Source: Uliginosibacterium sp.
Lineage (GTDB): Bacteria > Pseudomonadota > Gammaproteobacteria > Burkholderiales > Rhodocyclaceae
Direction of reading: 5' to 3'
Length of the DNA: 64,000 nt
NCBI GenBank assembly: GCA_016718265.1
Contig: JADKDZ010000011.1
Span: forward strand, 73,843-137,842
The position numbers were made by a program, and so were the translations under genes. Shown here in pieces: positions 29,160-37,584 of this stretch. The notes under the pieces were generated by a model. That model worked only from the letters and a program-made list of their open reading frames with translations. It ran no database searches and was not told the origin of the DNA. The first letter of the stretch is position 1, and each line of letters starts with the position of its first letter.

Positions 29160-30008
29160 ATGACCATTCAATACACGGCGGATCTCGACAAGCGCGTCCA
29201 TGCGGCCATCGCACCACTGTTCGCAACCGACATGGTGCTCAGCCAAGGCCATAGCGATGCCGCGCTCAATGCGACGGTGACCTTTGTGCGGCGCAATGGA
29301 CAGATCTACGCCCTCACATGTCATCATGTCTTGGAAGCGTTTCGCCTCGAAGCGATTAAGCGGAACCACCCACTCGCGCCGTCAGTTCACTTCGGGAGGA
29401 GCATTCTTCAGTTCAAGACGCTTCACGAAAACGTCATCCGATGGACGTTTCGAAGCTGCCGTGACTTCCCGGATCCCCAAATAGCCAAGGAAGCCGCTAC
29501 GCTCAATCGCTTCAATGAGGTGAACGCGACGCGCCCCGACATCGCGATCGCAGATGTTTCACCGGAAACCTGGCAGATGTTCAATGCGGCCAGACCTATG
29601 GAGCCAATTGATCTCGATGCTTGGATCGAGCCTCCCTGGAGTGATCTACTCCCCATGTGGGCGGCGTTTGGTTTCCCAAACGGCCACAAGTATTTAGAAG
29701 GAGACAAGGTAGTAGCACCCATGCCCCGGATCACCGTCGAGTTGCAGAGCTCATCGCCTCAGCAGCGCGAAGACTTCACACTTTGCTCGCCGTTGGAGCG
29801 TGAGCATGGATTTGGCTTCAGCGGCATCAGTGGTGGACCGGTGCTGGCCGAGTCGGGGGCAGACCAGCGATTCTACTTCACCGGCCTAGTCTTCGAAGGC
29901 ATGCCCAGCAGTGTCCAGCCATCAGGCGACGCAGAGGCATTTCTCGGCCCCAAGGACATCTTCCTGCTCGGTTACCTGCTGACGCCGGAGCGGTTCGACA
30001 GCTGGTGA
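29160..30008 (+). CDS. Trypsin-like serine protease, likely effector of the GTPase system
   Basis: The intact 282-residue protein shows a full S1-type triad: His56 in LTCHHVLEAF, Asp127 in RPDIAIADV and Ser224 in FSGISGGPVL. No signal peptide is present, so it should act in the cytosol, unlike most bacterial trypsins. The ATG at 29160 follows GAAGAGG. It lies 204 bases after the GAP1-like gene on the same strand. Trypsin-like domains are recurrent effectors in predicted GTPase- and NTPase-centred conflict systems, which fits a role in cleaving host proteins when the system fires. That role is inference. Confidence 0.8.
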   Translation: MTIQYTADLDKRVHAAIAPLFATDMVLSQGHSDAALNATVTFVRRNGQIYALTCHHVLEAFRLEAIKRNHPLAPSVHFGRSILQFKTLHENVIRWTFRSCRDFPDPQIAKEAATLNRFNEVNATRPDIAIADVSPETWQMFNAARPMEPIDLDAWIEPPWSDLLPMWAAFGFPNGHKYLEGDKVVAPMPRITVELQSSSPQQREDFTLCSPLEREHGFGFSGISGGPVLAESGADQRFYFTGLVFEGMPSSVQPSGDAEAFLGPKDIFLLGYLLTPERFDSW

Positions 30009-30371
30009 TCTGCTGCGAAGTACGGGGTGCAGATCAGCCTTACTCTGTCTTAGTCAATCACCCGAGCGCTGTTCGCTTTACCCATCCCACCACAACAGCC
30101 GCTCAATGCGCGGGACTGGCCGACCGCAATCAGCCTTGAGCCGACATCGTCGATTATTGCCTTGACCGACCGCTTATTGATCCGGCCTGATTTTGTTTGA
30201 ACTTTTCTGCACAAGCCCATGGCCGTAGCCCGGCATGAAGCGCAGCGGAATCCGGGGCTTTATCGGCAACAAAGGGACTATCTCCCGGATTCCGCTGCGC
30301 TGCATCCAGACTACCAACTTCAAACTTCACCTGGCCGGATCAATAGGCCGACCTGCAGTCGCCTATAGAAG
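30009..30371. other. Intergenic region holding a large nested palindrome
   Basis: No gene is seen between the protease and the convergent zinc-ribbon gene. Most of the region is the nested inverted repeat listed separately at 30177-30343. The hairpin may also end transcription from both sides. Confidence 0.5.
30177..30343. repeat. Nested palindromic repeat, REP/MITE-like
   Basis: Outer arms TTGATCCGGCC (30177-30187) and its complement (30333-30343) enclose a second inverted repeat of about 31 bases (30225-30256 against 30284-30314). The inner arms share the core GCGCAGCGGAATCCGGG and both start GTAG. The core resembles widely scattered palindromic sequences of proteobacterial intergenic regions; that comparison is from memory. 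It may be a short non-autonomous element or a REP-type unit. Confidence 0.75.
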
Positions 30372-31537
30372 TTAAGTTACAGCAATAAAACTACAAAACC
30401 CAACTTCACCATGCTTGAAGACCACATCATGCAACACGTAGCTCAGCTGCGAGCGCGGTAGATGAAAGTTTCGTTTAAATCCCTTGACCTCCCACGTTTC
30501 GGCCCGAGCTTTGTCTGCATAGCGCTGGCAATTTCCGATGAGGGCGTTGGCGGCGTGCTGTGGTCCGGAGGTTCCCACGAACCATATAGTCTACCGCGCG
30601 GGTGGCTGCGTTCCAGATGAGTTGGTAGCACTGTGAAACCGAATGGTCACGCAGCAGGTTGTCGAGCAGGGTAGTCAGAGCTGTGCTGCTTGGCATCGGG
30701 AGATTTCGTGTCATGACTGCGTAAGTGCAATACTCCCGGCACTCGGCCATTGCCAGCTGTTTCCAGAGCCCGTGTGCGCCTTCGTGCCAACCTTCTGGCC
30801 AAGCCTTGTTTGCCGCGAGCAGCTCCAATCGTTTGACGAAATCCGGAGCGCTTGGAAGCAGCAAGCTCCAACATACCTTACGCCAGTCCCAATGAGGTGG
30901 TCTCCCCGGTACGAGGGTGAAGGCGTCTGGCGCTGAGTCCAGTGATGGCGCAATCAACGTGTTGTTGATAAGTATGCCTAACAAGTATTCTGTGATGCAA
31001 GTATCGTGAGGCGTGTACGGGACAGGAGATGCTCCAAGACTACCGATAGTTGCGCTATTCATCCAGCCACCGCACCGTATTAAGCTCAGCAGCGCTACTG
31101 CGGCTTCTGCGCTGAGATGTTCTGGCTCAATCTGTGTGATCTCGTAGTGCCAGTTGGCTGCGCAGAATTCCGCGACCGATCGCGTTGGCGCTGCCTTAGC
31201 GTCGCAGCCTCATTGGCTCGTTTTGCACGACAGCTGGGCAACTGCACCCTTCACGCTCGATGTGCATACAACTCGAACAACGAACTGTTGACCGCTGACT
31301 TTGTGGGAACGAAGAGCGTGAGCCCCTGCGTTTGATCAGCGGTGCGGCGCATGCAGGGCAATCAATGCCGACTTGCTCGGGCGGAAACTGACGACATAGC
31401 GCGCTTGGCGCGCATTGAATTTCGAACTCACCAAGCAAGCTTGTGACGTGCTCGCCCGCGTAGTAACGATACATGAGCGTCTGAACTTGTTCTGGTGTGA
31501 GGTGTGACAGGGCAGGGGATGGCGATTCTTCGCTCAT
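30372..31537 (-). CDS. Hypothetical protein with N-terminal zinc-ribbon-like cysteines (frameshifted)
   Basis: From ATG 31537 the first 110 residues hold a helical start and a Cys cluster (GIDCPACAAPL, RCSSCMHIE, GCSCP) typical of a zinc ribbon. The frame changes near 31215; the next frame reads WHYEITQIEPEHLSAEAAVALL and joins the part starting MNSATIGSLG. A further change near 30580 leads to GTSGPQHAANALIG and the stop at 30372. Reassembled length is about 387 residues. I do not recognise the family. A divergent Xre-type regulator starts 106 bases away, so the two may form a regulated pair. Confidence 0.5.
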
Positions 31538-31643
31538 GACTAAAGCTCTCTGGTTGAAGGTGACCAGAAAATATACGGTGACGGGCCGGTATTGTCACTT
31601 ATAGAGCGTCGCCTTAAAGAAGGCTGGTTTCTAGCATCGCAGA

Positions 31644-31877
31644 ATGGAAACCACGCTAACCGCCGAACAGCAATCCGATCTACGCAAGTTTGGCCAACGC
31701 CTAGCTATATTGCGCAAGGAGCGTGGTTGGTCGCAGGAGCGCCTTGCTTTGGAAAGCGGGTTGGCTCGCAGCTATCTTGGTGGTGTTGAGCGTGGGCAAC
31801 GCAATCTTGCCTTGCTGAATATCTTGAAAATTGCTCGAACCCTGGAGTGCGATCCTGGGGAGCTTTTCAAGCTGTGA
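31644..31877 (+). CDS. Xre-family helix-turn-helix regulator, 77 residues
   Basis: The protein is almost only a Cro/CI-type HTH: FGQRLAILRKERGWSQERLA, then SGLARSYLGGVERGQRN as the recognition helix region, then LLNILKIARTLECDPGELF. Such single-domain regulators usually control a neighbour; the divergent zinc-ribbon gene is the obvious candidate. The frame is intact. Confidence 0.85.
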   Translation: METTLTAEQQSDLRKFGQRLAILRKERGWSQERLALESGLARSYLGGVERGQRNLALLNILKIARTLECDPGELFKL

Positions 31878-32102
31878 CCGATACGACTGTCAGATCCGTA
31901 GCTGATCCGATTAGGGGCATGGTCATCAAATTGACCGTATCAGGATGAGCAGCAGATTTTCCGTGAAGGAGCGGCGGGGCGACTGACGCGCCAACAGTCT
32001 CCTTTTAGGTCCTGTAAGTAGCGACATCAAAGGTGAGCGAATTCGGAGTGAACACGGAATCTGTCATCACAGCAGAGACTGCCGACTGCAGCGTAACCAC
32101 TA
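31878..32102. other. Non-coding flank left of the transposon
   Basis: No gene is seen between the Xre regulator and the transposon end. This flank does not continue the gene that is cut by the transposon on the right side (53137-53434), and the five bases next to the end (CACTA) differ from those on the right (AAATA). Confidence 0.4.
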
Positions 32103-32135
32103 GGGGTGTGACCGGGATGAAGCAAAAATTAGGAC
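32103..32135 (+). repeat. Left terminal inverted repeat of Tn3-family transposon
   Basis: The segment starts GGGGT and ends AGCAAAAATTAGGAC. It matches the complement of 53104-53136 at 29 of 33 positions, with all differences at bases 6-9. A GGGG start is typical of Tn3-superfamily ends. It lies about 85 bases beyond the tnpT stop. Confidence 0.85.
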
Positions 32136-32219
32136 TTTCGATTCATAACACCATGTTTTAATTGTCTTTATTTCTTAACTCTTCGCTAAGCAGTTACGCA
32201 TATGAACTCTCATGCAATG

Positions 32220-33239
32220 TCACGACTCGCTCTTGGAATGCCGTAACTCGGCCAATTGCGCGCGCAACCCGGCGAGTAAAGTGTCCTGTCCATCTCGAAT
32301 GACCAGAAGCTGAGCTCGCTCGATTTCCAGCTGCCGCAATTGTTCATCGCGCTGCACCAGCACCTCGTGAAGCTGCTGCTTGGCAGTAGCTGCCTGGTCA
32401 GCGCGCTCCGTCAGCGTGGCTACAGCATGATCACGCTCTGAGATAACCCGACGAAGTTCGTCCGTCAGCGTCTCCGCTCTATGCAACTGGCTTTCTGCCT
32501 GATGCAGAGATTTTGTGGCTGCGGCCAGTTCGGCTGTGGTTTTGGCTAGTTCGCCGTAGAGCTTTGTGATTTCGCCCTGCTTCGCCGACAGGGATTGATT
32601 GCTTGCCCGAAGTTCTGCCTGGAGCTGCTGAACCTGTTGTTCGTGGCGTCGCTGATCCTGATCGCGCTGCTCCTTGATGGATTCCCGGTAGTGCTCCAGG
32701 GCTGTGCGAGCATGCAGATGCTTCTCTTCGAGTGACTGCCGGTGCGCTTCGTTGTCGCGTAGGCGCTCCGCCATGTCTTGAACTTGCTGCGTCAGTCGTT
32801 CGCCTTCCATGCGCGCGGCCGTCAACAGCTGGCCAGACTGCGCGTGGGCATCGCGTTCATCGGCAAGTAACTGGACGGATTCCGCCAATCGAGCCTTTGT
32901 GGCGGCAAGTTCTTGTTGGAGTTTTTCTGTTTCGCTCGCTTGCTGCTGACGCTGAATGTCCCATGCTGCGCGGGTCTCCGCGATACGGGCATCCGCCTCG
33001 TCGTTGAGTCGAGCAGACAATCGTCCCACCAGGTCTTGCAGCGCTTCGCTGACCGCGATTCCGCCTCCAACCCCACCACCTTCCTCTTCTTCCAGTTCTT
33101 TCAAGTAACGGTGGATGGTGGTTTTTGAACCGGTCCCCAGTTCTGCTCGTACTGCATCGATTGAGGGGTACTTTCCTTGAACGATGAGCGCATCGCGCGC
33201 TTTCTTCACCTCTGACTTGTATAGCCCGCTTCTAGCCAT
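32220..33239 (-). CDS. tnpT: Cointegrate-resolution accessory protein TnpT (KfrA-like)
   Basis: The 339-residue protein has an N-terminal KfrA-type DNA-binding region (residues 1-50, YPSIDAVRAELGTGSKTTIHR, an HTH) and then a very long coiled coil (about residues 65-330, rich in Gln, Glu, Ala and Leu). This matches TnpT of Tn4651-group transposons, which works with the recombinase TnpS at the rst site to resolve cointegrates. It is intact, starts next to the candidate rst site, and faces away from tnpS. A plain KfrA-like plasmid protein is the alternative. Confidence 0.78.
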   Translation of the reverse strand: MARSGLYKSEVKKARDALIVQGKYPSIDAVRAELGTGSKTTIHRYLKELEEEEGGGVGGGIAVSEALQDLVGRLSARLNDEADARIAETRAAWDIQRQQQASETEKLQQELAATKARLAESVQLLADERDAHAQSGQLLTAARMEGERLTQQVQDMAERLRDNEAHRQSLEEKHLHARTALEHYRESIKEQRDQDQRRHEQQVQQLQAELRASNQSLSAKQGEITKLYGELAKTTAELAAATKSLHQAESQLHRAETLTDELRRVISERDHAVATLTERADQAATAKQQLHEVLVQRDEQLRQLEIERAQLLVIRDGQDTLLAGLRAQLAELRHSKSES

Positions 33240-33338
33240 GGTATCGATTCCCTGCTGTTTATTTCATACTAGATACGTACCATGCTAGTACATACTATTT
33301 CAAAGTCAAGTCGGGTCATAATTTCGGGTAAAGATGAA

Positions 33339-33363
33339 GCGCGATAATAGGGAGTTATCACGC
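33339..33363. other. Candidate rst core recombination site
   Basis: Nine-base arms GCGCGATAA (33339-33347) and TTATCACGC (33355-33363) flank a 7-base spacer (TAGGGAG), the layout expected of a tyrosine-recombinase core site. It lies about 100 bases upstream of tnpT, where the rst site of Tn4651 relatives is found. One arm position is mismatched. A regulator operator is the alternative. Confidence 0.5.
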
Positions 33364-33500
33364 ATTAAGTGCGAGTTGTTCGGCCGAGTGCTCTGCCACG
33401 GTACGCACTCGCCAAACTCAGCAAGATAAATTGCGGGTTTGGATAGGAGAAGCGCGTAACCTAAAGCTACTGTGGACTTTGGAGTCTATGAGGAAGTGGC

Positions 33501-33932
33501 ATGAAAATCGGCGAGTTGGCACAGATTGCGCAATGCACGGTCGAGACCGTGCGCTACTACGAGAAGGAAGGCTTACTGCCGTCGCCGGCACGCACAGCAG
33601 GCAACTTCCGCCTCTATGGCCTTGGCCACGTCGAGCGGCTACGTTTCATCCGAAATTGCCGTGCGCTGGATATGAGTCATGACGAGATTCGTACTCTTCT
33701 GGGTCTGGCTGATCGCCCCAGCGAAGGTTGCGGCGCCGTCAACGCGATCTTTGATCAGCACATTGTCCACGTCGATGAGCGCATCCGTGAACTGATGCAA
33801 CTCAAGGCTCAATTGAGCGGATTGCGCCACCGTTGCGAGGCGGAACAGGCGGTTGACCACTGCGGCATTTTGCAGGGGCTTGCTGCTATGGATACCGAAG
33901 CCAGACCGGAACGCCAGACCCACCTGCAATGA
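33501..33932 (+). CDS. cadR: Cd(II)/Pb(II)-responsive MerR-family regulator CadR
   Basis: This 143-residue MerR-family protein starts MKIGELAQIAQCTVETVRYYE, the winged HTH. Metal-binding cysteines sit in GCGAVN (about residue 77), HRCEAE (about 112) and DHCGIL (about 119), the CadR pattern rather than MerR or ZntR. It should activate a 19-bp-spaced promoter when Cd or Pb is bound; one such promoter lies upstream of cadA at 44.57 kb. It is the first gene of the cargo module. Confidence 0.9.
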   Translation: MKIGELAQIAQCTVETVRYYEKEGLLPSPARTAGNFRLYGLGHVERLRFIRNCRALDMSHDEIRTLLGLADRPSEGCGAVNAIFDQHIVHVDERIRELMQLKAQLSGLRHRCEAEQAVDHCGILQGLAAMDTEARPERQTHLQ

Positions 33933-33982
33933 CGTACGCTGACGTGCACTTCCCCCGATATCCATCATCGTCATTCGCACTC

Positions 33983-34315
33983 ATGACACCACTGCAAACC
34001 ATCGGGCTGTACGCCCTGACCGCCTGTGCCGAACTGCTCGGCTGCTATCTGCCGTACCTGTGGTTGAAGAAGGAAGCGTCGATCTGGTGGCTGCTGCCTG
34101 CCGCAGCAAGTCTGGCGCTCTTCGCGTGGCTGCTGACCTTGCATCCCCACCCCGCCGGACGCGTCTATGCAGCTTATGGCGGGGTGTACGTCGCCGTGTC
34201 AGTGCTGTGGTTATGGCTGGCCGATGGCGTCTTGCCGGATCGCTGGGACATTACGGGCAGCCTGCTGGTGCTGGCGGGAGCCACGCTCATCTACTTCGCG
34301 CCGCGCACCGCGTAA
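33983..34315 (+). CDS. ynfA: YnfA family small membrane protein
   Basis: This 110-residue, four-helix inner-membrane protein of UPF0060 has the typical CAELLGCYLPYLWL near residue 15 and RVYAAYGGVYV near residue 60. YnfA relatives resemble small multidrug exporters, but the physiological substrate is unsettled. The ATG at 33983 gives the normal length; the upstream in-frame start at 33929 would add residues overlapping cadR. Members are often carried in metal-resistance modules next to cadR or czc genes. Confidence 0.88.
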   Translation: MTPLQTIGLYALTACAELLGCYLPYLWLKKEASIWWLLPAAASLALFAWLLTLHPHPAGRVYAAYGGVYVAVSVLWLWLADGVLPDRWDITGSLLVLAGATLIYFAPRTA

Positions 34316-34374
34316 AGTTGCGTCACGAAATATTCTTGATGCAGCGCAAATGTTTCCGCTAGACTCGGCCCCCG

Positions 34375-34723
34375 ATGAAACGCCTCTTGCAGATCCTCTT
34401 CGTGTTGTTGTTGTCGGTGCAGTCCGTCTGGGCGGCAGTTGATACCTATTGCCAGGCTGAGGTGACAATCAGTGGTGCGCACTGCGCGGACGACTGCCTG
34501 CTGAAGCAAACGTCTGATCCATCCAGTCCCGATGGCACAAACACCGTCTCCCACGACGGTGATTGCTCGCCCTGCCATGCCGGTCATGTCTTGGTTTTGC
34601 CTGATTTTTTATGTGCGGGCCTTTGCAAAAGCGAGTCTGTCACCCATCGCGTTCGCACATTTCTCTGAAGTTCTCTCTCCTGCCACGCGGCCTGAACGGC
34701 CTAAGTGGTTCGCGCTCGCCTGA
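34375..34723 (+). CDS. CzcI-like small periplasmic protein, first copy (one frameshift)
   Basis: It starts MKRLLQILFVLLLSVQSVWA (signal peptide) and continues AVDTYCQAEVTISGAHCADD. The end SPATRPERPKWFALA matches the end of the second copy at 37.1-37.5 kb (IATRPERPNWPSLA). The frame shifts near 34615, after CSPCHAGHV. CzcI-like proteins head czc efflux operons and are thought to modulate them. The closely similar start and end of the two copies argue for paralogy. Confidence 0.75.
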
Positions 34724-34830
34724 GGCGGGCGCGCGGTTCCTTCTCGTAGCGCCCATTGAAAAGATGGCTTCCAGCCTGACGCTGGAAGGTCTGCATTCAT
34801 CTGTACGCTAGTTGCGTGCAAGAGGTGGGA

Positions 34831-35390
34831 ATGAACCCTAGAGAAAACCTGTCGCAAGCCTTTGCCGCTGCGATGAACGAAGCACGTCTTGCACCGCGCA
34901 CGACATGGCCTTGGCTGACTTTGGCGGGCATGGCGCTACTAGCCGACCAGCTCAGCAAGGCCTTGGTGGCATCCAGTCTGATGCTGGGCGAGCGCATCCC
35001 GCTGACAAATTTCTTCAACCTCAGAGTCACGTCCTGAACCCCGGTGCGGCGTTCAGCTTTCTTGCGGATGCAGGAGGGTGGCAACGCTACGCGTTTTCGG
35101 TGCTGGGCATCGCGGTGAGCGTCTGGATGACGCGCGAAATACTGCAAGGCAAGGCGCGTCGCATGGAATGTTTGGCCTATGCCATGATCATCGGTGGCGC
35201 ACTGGGTAATGTGGTGGATCGTGTCTTGCGCGGCGCGGTGACGGATTTTCTCGACTTTCACTGGCAGGGTATGCACTGGCCTGCTTTCAACTTTGCCGAC
35301 ATTGCCATCAACATTGGCGTGCTGGCGATGCTGCTGAGCATCTGGGGCCAGAGCCGGTCTGAACATGCGCGTCACGAGGTGTCTGCATGA
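34831..35390 (+). CDS. lspA: Lipoprotein signal peptidase LspA (one frameshift)
   Basis: LspA cleaves lipoprotein signal peptides in the inner membrane. The first frame, from ATG 34831, has LLADQLSKALV (the Asp-bearing first conserved region) and stops after NFFNLRVTS. The second frame continues HVLNPGAAFSFLAD, GGALGNVVDRVLRG with a catalytic Asp, and FNFADIAINIGV with the other. One base near 35030 is wrong. LspA copies are common inside Cd/Zn resistance modules, beside a cation efflux gene. The chromosomal lspA would be separate. Confidence 0.88.
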
Positions 35391-35860
35391 ACGGGCGACT
35401 TTCCATTCTTTTCGCCAGCCTCTGCCTGCTGAGCAGCATGCCGCTTAGCGCGGCGCGCGACGTACTGGAGGAGCCCGTGTCCTTGCGCGCGGAAGCTGAT
35501 CTGATCAAGGCCGTCGCGCTCACTTTGCAGCATGCCATCACAACTTCTGAGCAGTTCCAGGGAAGCAATCCGGCACTGCGTAAGTTTGCCGACAGAGAGA
35601 TCAAGAAAAACCGTTCGCGCCTGCTGAAATTAGGCAAGCGCGTGCCCGAAAACATCCCTCCGGTGCGTCAGTTGGCCATTGCGCCGGATAACGAGCAAAG
35701 CTATGTGCGCGCAATGTTGCGCAATCATGCGCGGCTACTGGAGTTGATTGAGCACGGCAGCGGCCTGCCGCTATCAGCGGACATCAAACGCACCATGGAA
35801 GCGCTGTCGTCCAACGCGAACGCTGAGCGCACCTTCCTCTATACGATGGAGAAGTCATGA
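35387..35860 (+). CDS. Hypothetical periplasmic protein, 157 residues
   Basis: It starts MNGRLSILFASLCLLSSMPL, a clear signal peptide with a likely cleavage after SAA. The mature part is helical and charged (FADREIKKNRSRLLKLG). The ATG overlaps the lspA stop by four bases and the gene overlaps the dsbB-like start by four, so translation is probably coupled. I do not recognise the family. The context suggests an envelope stress or disulfide role with its neighbours. Confidence 0.75.
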   Translation: MNGRLSILFASLCLLSSMPLSAARDVLEEPVSLRAEADLIKAVALTLQHAITTSEQFQGSNPALRKFADREIKKNRSRLLKLGKRVPENIPPVRQLAIAPDNEQSYVRAMLRNHARLLELIEHGSGLPLSADIKRTMEALSSNANAERTFLYTMEKS

Positions 35861-36318
35861 GCAAAATGGATGAGTTCCACTCCGCGACTGATCACGCAGC
35901 CAAGTCCATTTACTGGCGTTTGCTGTTCACCGCATGGCTGATCGCTTGCGTGTCGACACTGGGTGCCCTGTTTTTCAGCGAAGTGATGCTGCGCACACCC
36001 TGTGTGCTGTGCTGGTATCAGCGCATTTTCATGTTCCCGCTGGTCTTTGTTCTCGGTGTCGGTCTGCTGCCTTTCGATCCGCGCAGTGTGCGCTACGCCG
36101 TGCCGCTAGCCGTCACCGGCTGGGGCTTCGCGCTGTACCACTGCCTGCTCTACATGGGCTTTATTCCCAAGAGTCTTCAGCCCTGCACGCAGGGCATCTC
36201 GTGCGCCGAGGTAAAACTGGAGTTATTCAGCTTCGTCACGATTCCCTTGTTGTCCCTTCTCGCTTTCACTCTCATTATTGCGCTGCTCTGGGCAGTGCGG
36301 AAAGGCACCAAGCAATGA
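35857..36318 (+). CDS. Disulfide bond formation protein DsbB/BdbC-type
   Basis: This 153-residue inner-membrane protein has four hydrophobic segments. The first Cys pair is in PCVLCWYQR (about residue 48-51), the second pair in the loop with QPCTQGISCAEV. That is the DsbB/BdbC arrangement, which passes electrons from a DsbA-like oxidase to quinone. Its partner follows directly. The start overlaps the preceding stop by four bases. Confidence 0.87.
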   Translation: MSKMDEFHSATDHAAKSIYWRLLFTAWLIACVSTLGALFFSEVMLRTPCVLCWYQRIFMFPLVFVLGVGLLPFDPRSVRYAVPLAVTGWGFALYHCLLYMGFIPKSLQPCTQGISCAEVKLELFSFVTIPLLSLLAFTLIIALLWAVRKGTKQ

Positions 36319-36975
36319 AACAGCCCTTCATCGTCGCGGGCGCAGCTGTGGCCCCTGGTCGTCGCATTTGTCGCTGGGGCCTATGTCTATAAAGCCCAAC
36401 AGAGTGCCGACGTAACACAGGTCGCGCAGGCAGCAGACTCTCCATTCAAGCGCACCGGATCGCCATCAATGGGGGCCCCTGCAGCAAAGGTCGAAATTAC
36501 CGAGTTCTTCGACCCAGCCTGCGAAGGCTGCCGGGCTTTCTATCCTCATGTGAAGAGGCTGCTCGACGAGCACGCCGGCAAGGTTCGTTTGACTCTGCGT
36601 TACGCGGCTTTTCACGAGGGCTCCGACTACGTGGTCAAGGTTCTTGAGGCGGCACGCCTGCAAGGTCAAGAGGTCTACGTGAAAACACTGGAAGCAATAC
36701 TCGGCTCGCAGCCGCTGTGGGCTGAGCATGGACGCCCGCAGCCACAGAAGGTGTGGGACGCTCTGGGAGCTACGGGACTGGACATCGAACGTGCGCGGCG
36801 CGACATGGAGCGCCCGGAAATCGCCGCACGATTGCAGCAGGATGCAGCGGATATTGTGGCGCTCAAGGTGCGCCAGACTCCTGCTTTCTTCATCAACGGC
36901 AAGCCTCTGCGCAATTTCGGATTAGATGGGTTGAGCTTTCAGTTACGAGAGGAAATCGGCGTTGCGTATCGATGA
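36315..36975 (+). CDS. DsbA-like thiol:disulfide oxidoreductase (one frameshift)
   Basis: The ATG at 36315 overlaps the dsbB-like stop. The N-terminal membrane anchor or signal (MKQPFIVAGAAVA, then VVAFVAGAYVYKAQQSA after a shift near 36355) precedes a thioredoxin-fold domain. Its CxxC (PACEGCRAFYPHV) and the cis-Pro segment RQTPAFFINGKPL are typical of DsbA/BdbD proteins. With the DsbB-like protein it forms an oxidation pair, perhaps for Cys-rich metal-resistance proteins such as the CzcI-like ones. That role is inference. Confidence 0.87.
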
Positions 36976-37046
36976 AGAAGCGTGTCAGGGGCGATAACTC
37001 GTATGGCCGTAATCTTTGGCAAAGACCATATCCGTGGCGCAGTTGA

Positions 37047-37058
37047 TGCCACGTGGCA
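37047..37058. promoter_or_regulatory. Perfect 12-bp palindrome upstream of second czcI-like gene
   Basis: TGCCACGTGGCA reads the same on both strands and lies about 70 bases before the GTG start of the czcI-like gene that heads czcCBA. It could be an operator for the efflux operon. No promoter box was identified with confidence. Confidence 0.3.
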
Positions 37059-37126
37059 CATCCGCTACTGTCGCGCCACACTGCAGGGATGTCCTGCTCA
37101 TTGTTTATAGATTGCCTGCCCGGCTC

Positions 37127-37483
37127 GTGAAACGCCTAATCTTGATTCTCTTCATTCTGATGTTGCCGCTGCAGTCCGTCTGGGCGGCGGCCAGTGCCTA
37201 TTGCACGCACGAAGCGGATGCGGCGACGGGGCACTTCGGCCATCACAGCCACCAGCATGGTGGCGTCAAAATCGATGGCGAGTCGGATCAGGAATCCCCT
37301 GCCGGAAAAGCCGTGGATAAGGACTGCGGACTGTGCCATCTCGGGCATTGTTCCTTCGTCAACACGCAAATCAAGCTGAGTCTGGTCGACGCCAATGCGT
37401 CTGCCGCTCTCTCTGCCCAGCGTCTGGGCCTGTCCGATATCGCGACGCGGCCTGAACGACCCAACTGGCCCTCGCTCGCCTGA
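37127..37483 (+). CDS. czcI: CzcI-like small periplasmic protein, second copy
   Basis: A GTG at 37127 gives VKRLILILFILMLPLQSVWA, a signal peptide very like that of the first copy. The mature part is His-rich (GHFGHHSHQHGG) and carries CGLCHLGHC, a likely metal site. It ends IATRPERPNWPSLA. It directly precedes czcC, as in other czcICBA operons. The frame is intact. Confidence 0.78.
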   Translation: MKRLILILFILMLPLQSVWAAASAYCTHEADAATGHFGHHSHQHGGVKIDGESDQESPAGKAVDKDCGLCHLGHCSFVNTQIKLSLVDANASAALSAQRLGLSDIATRPERPNWPSLA

Positions 37484-37584
37484 TCTGGCGAGCTTCCCTT
37501 CCAAGCATTCCTTAGTCGTCTGATCCGCACGCATTCACGCGTGTGGGTACAGCAATCGTTCTGATTCACTCAGCAGGAGTTTTC

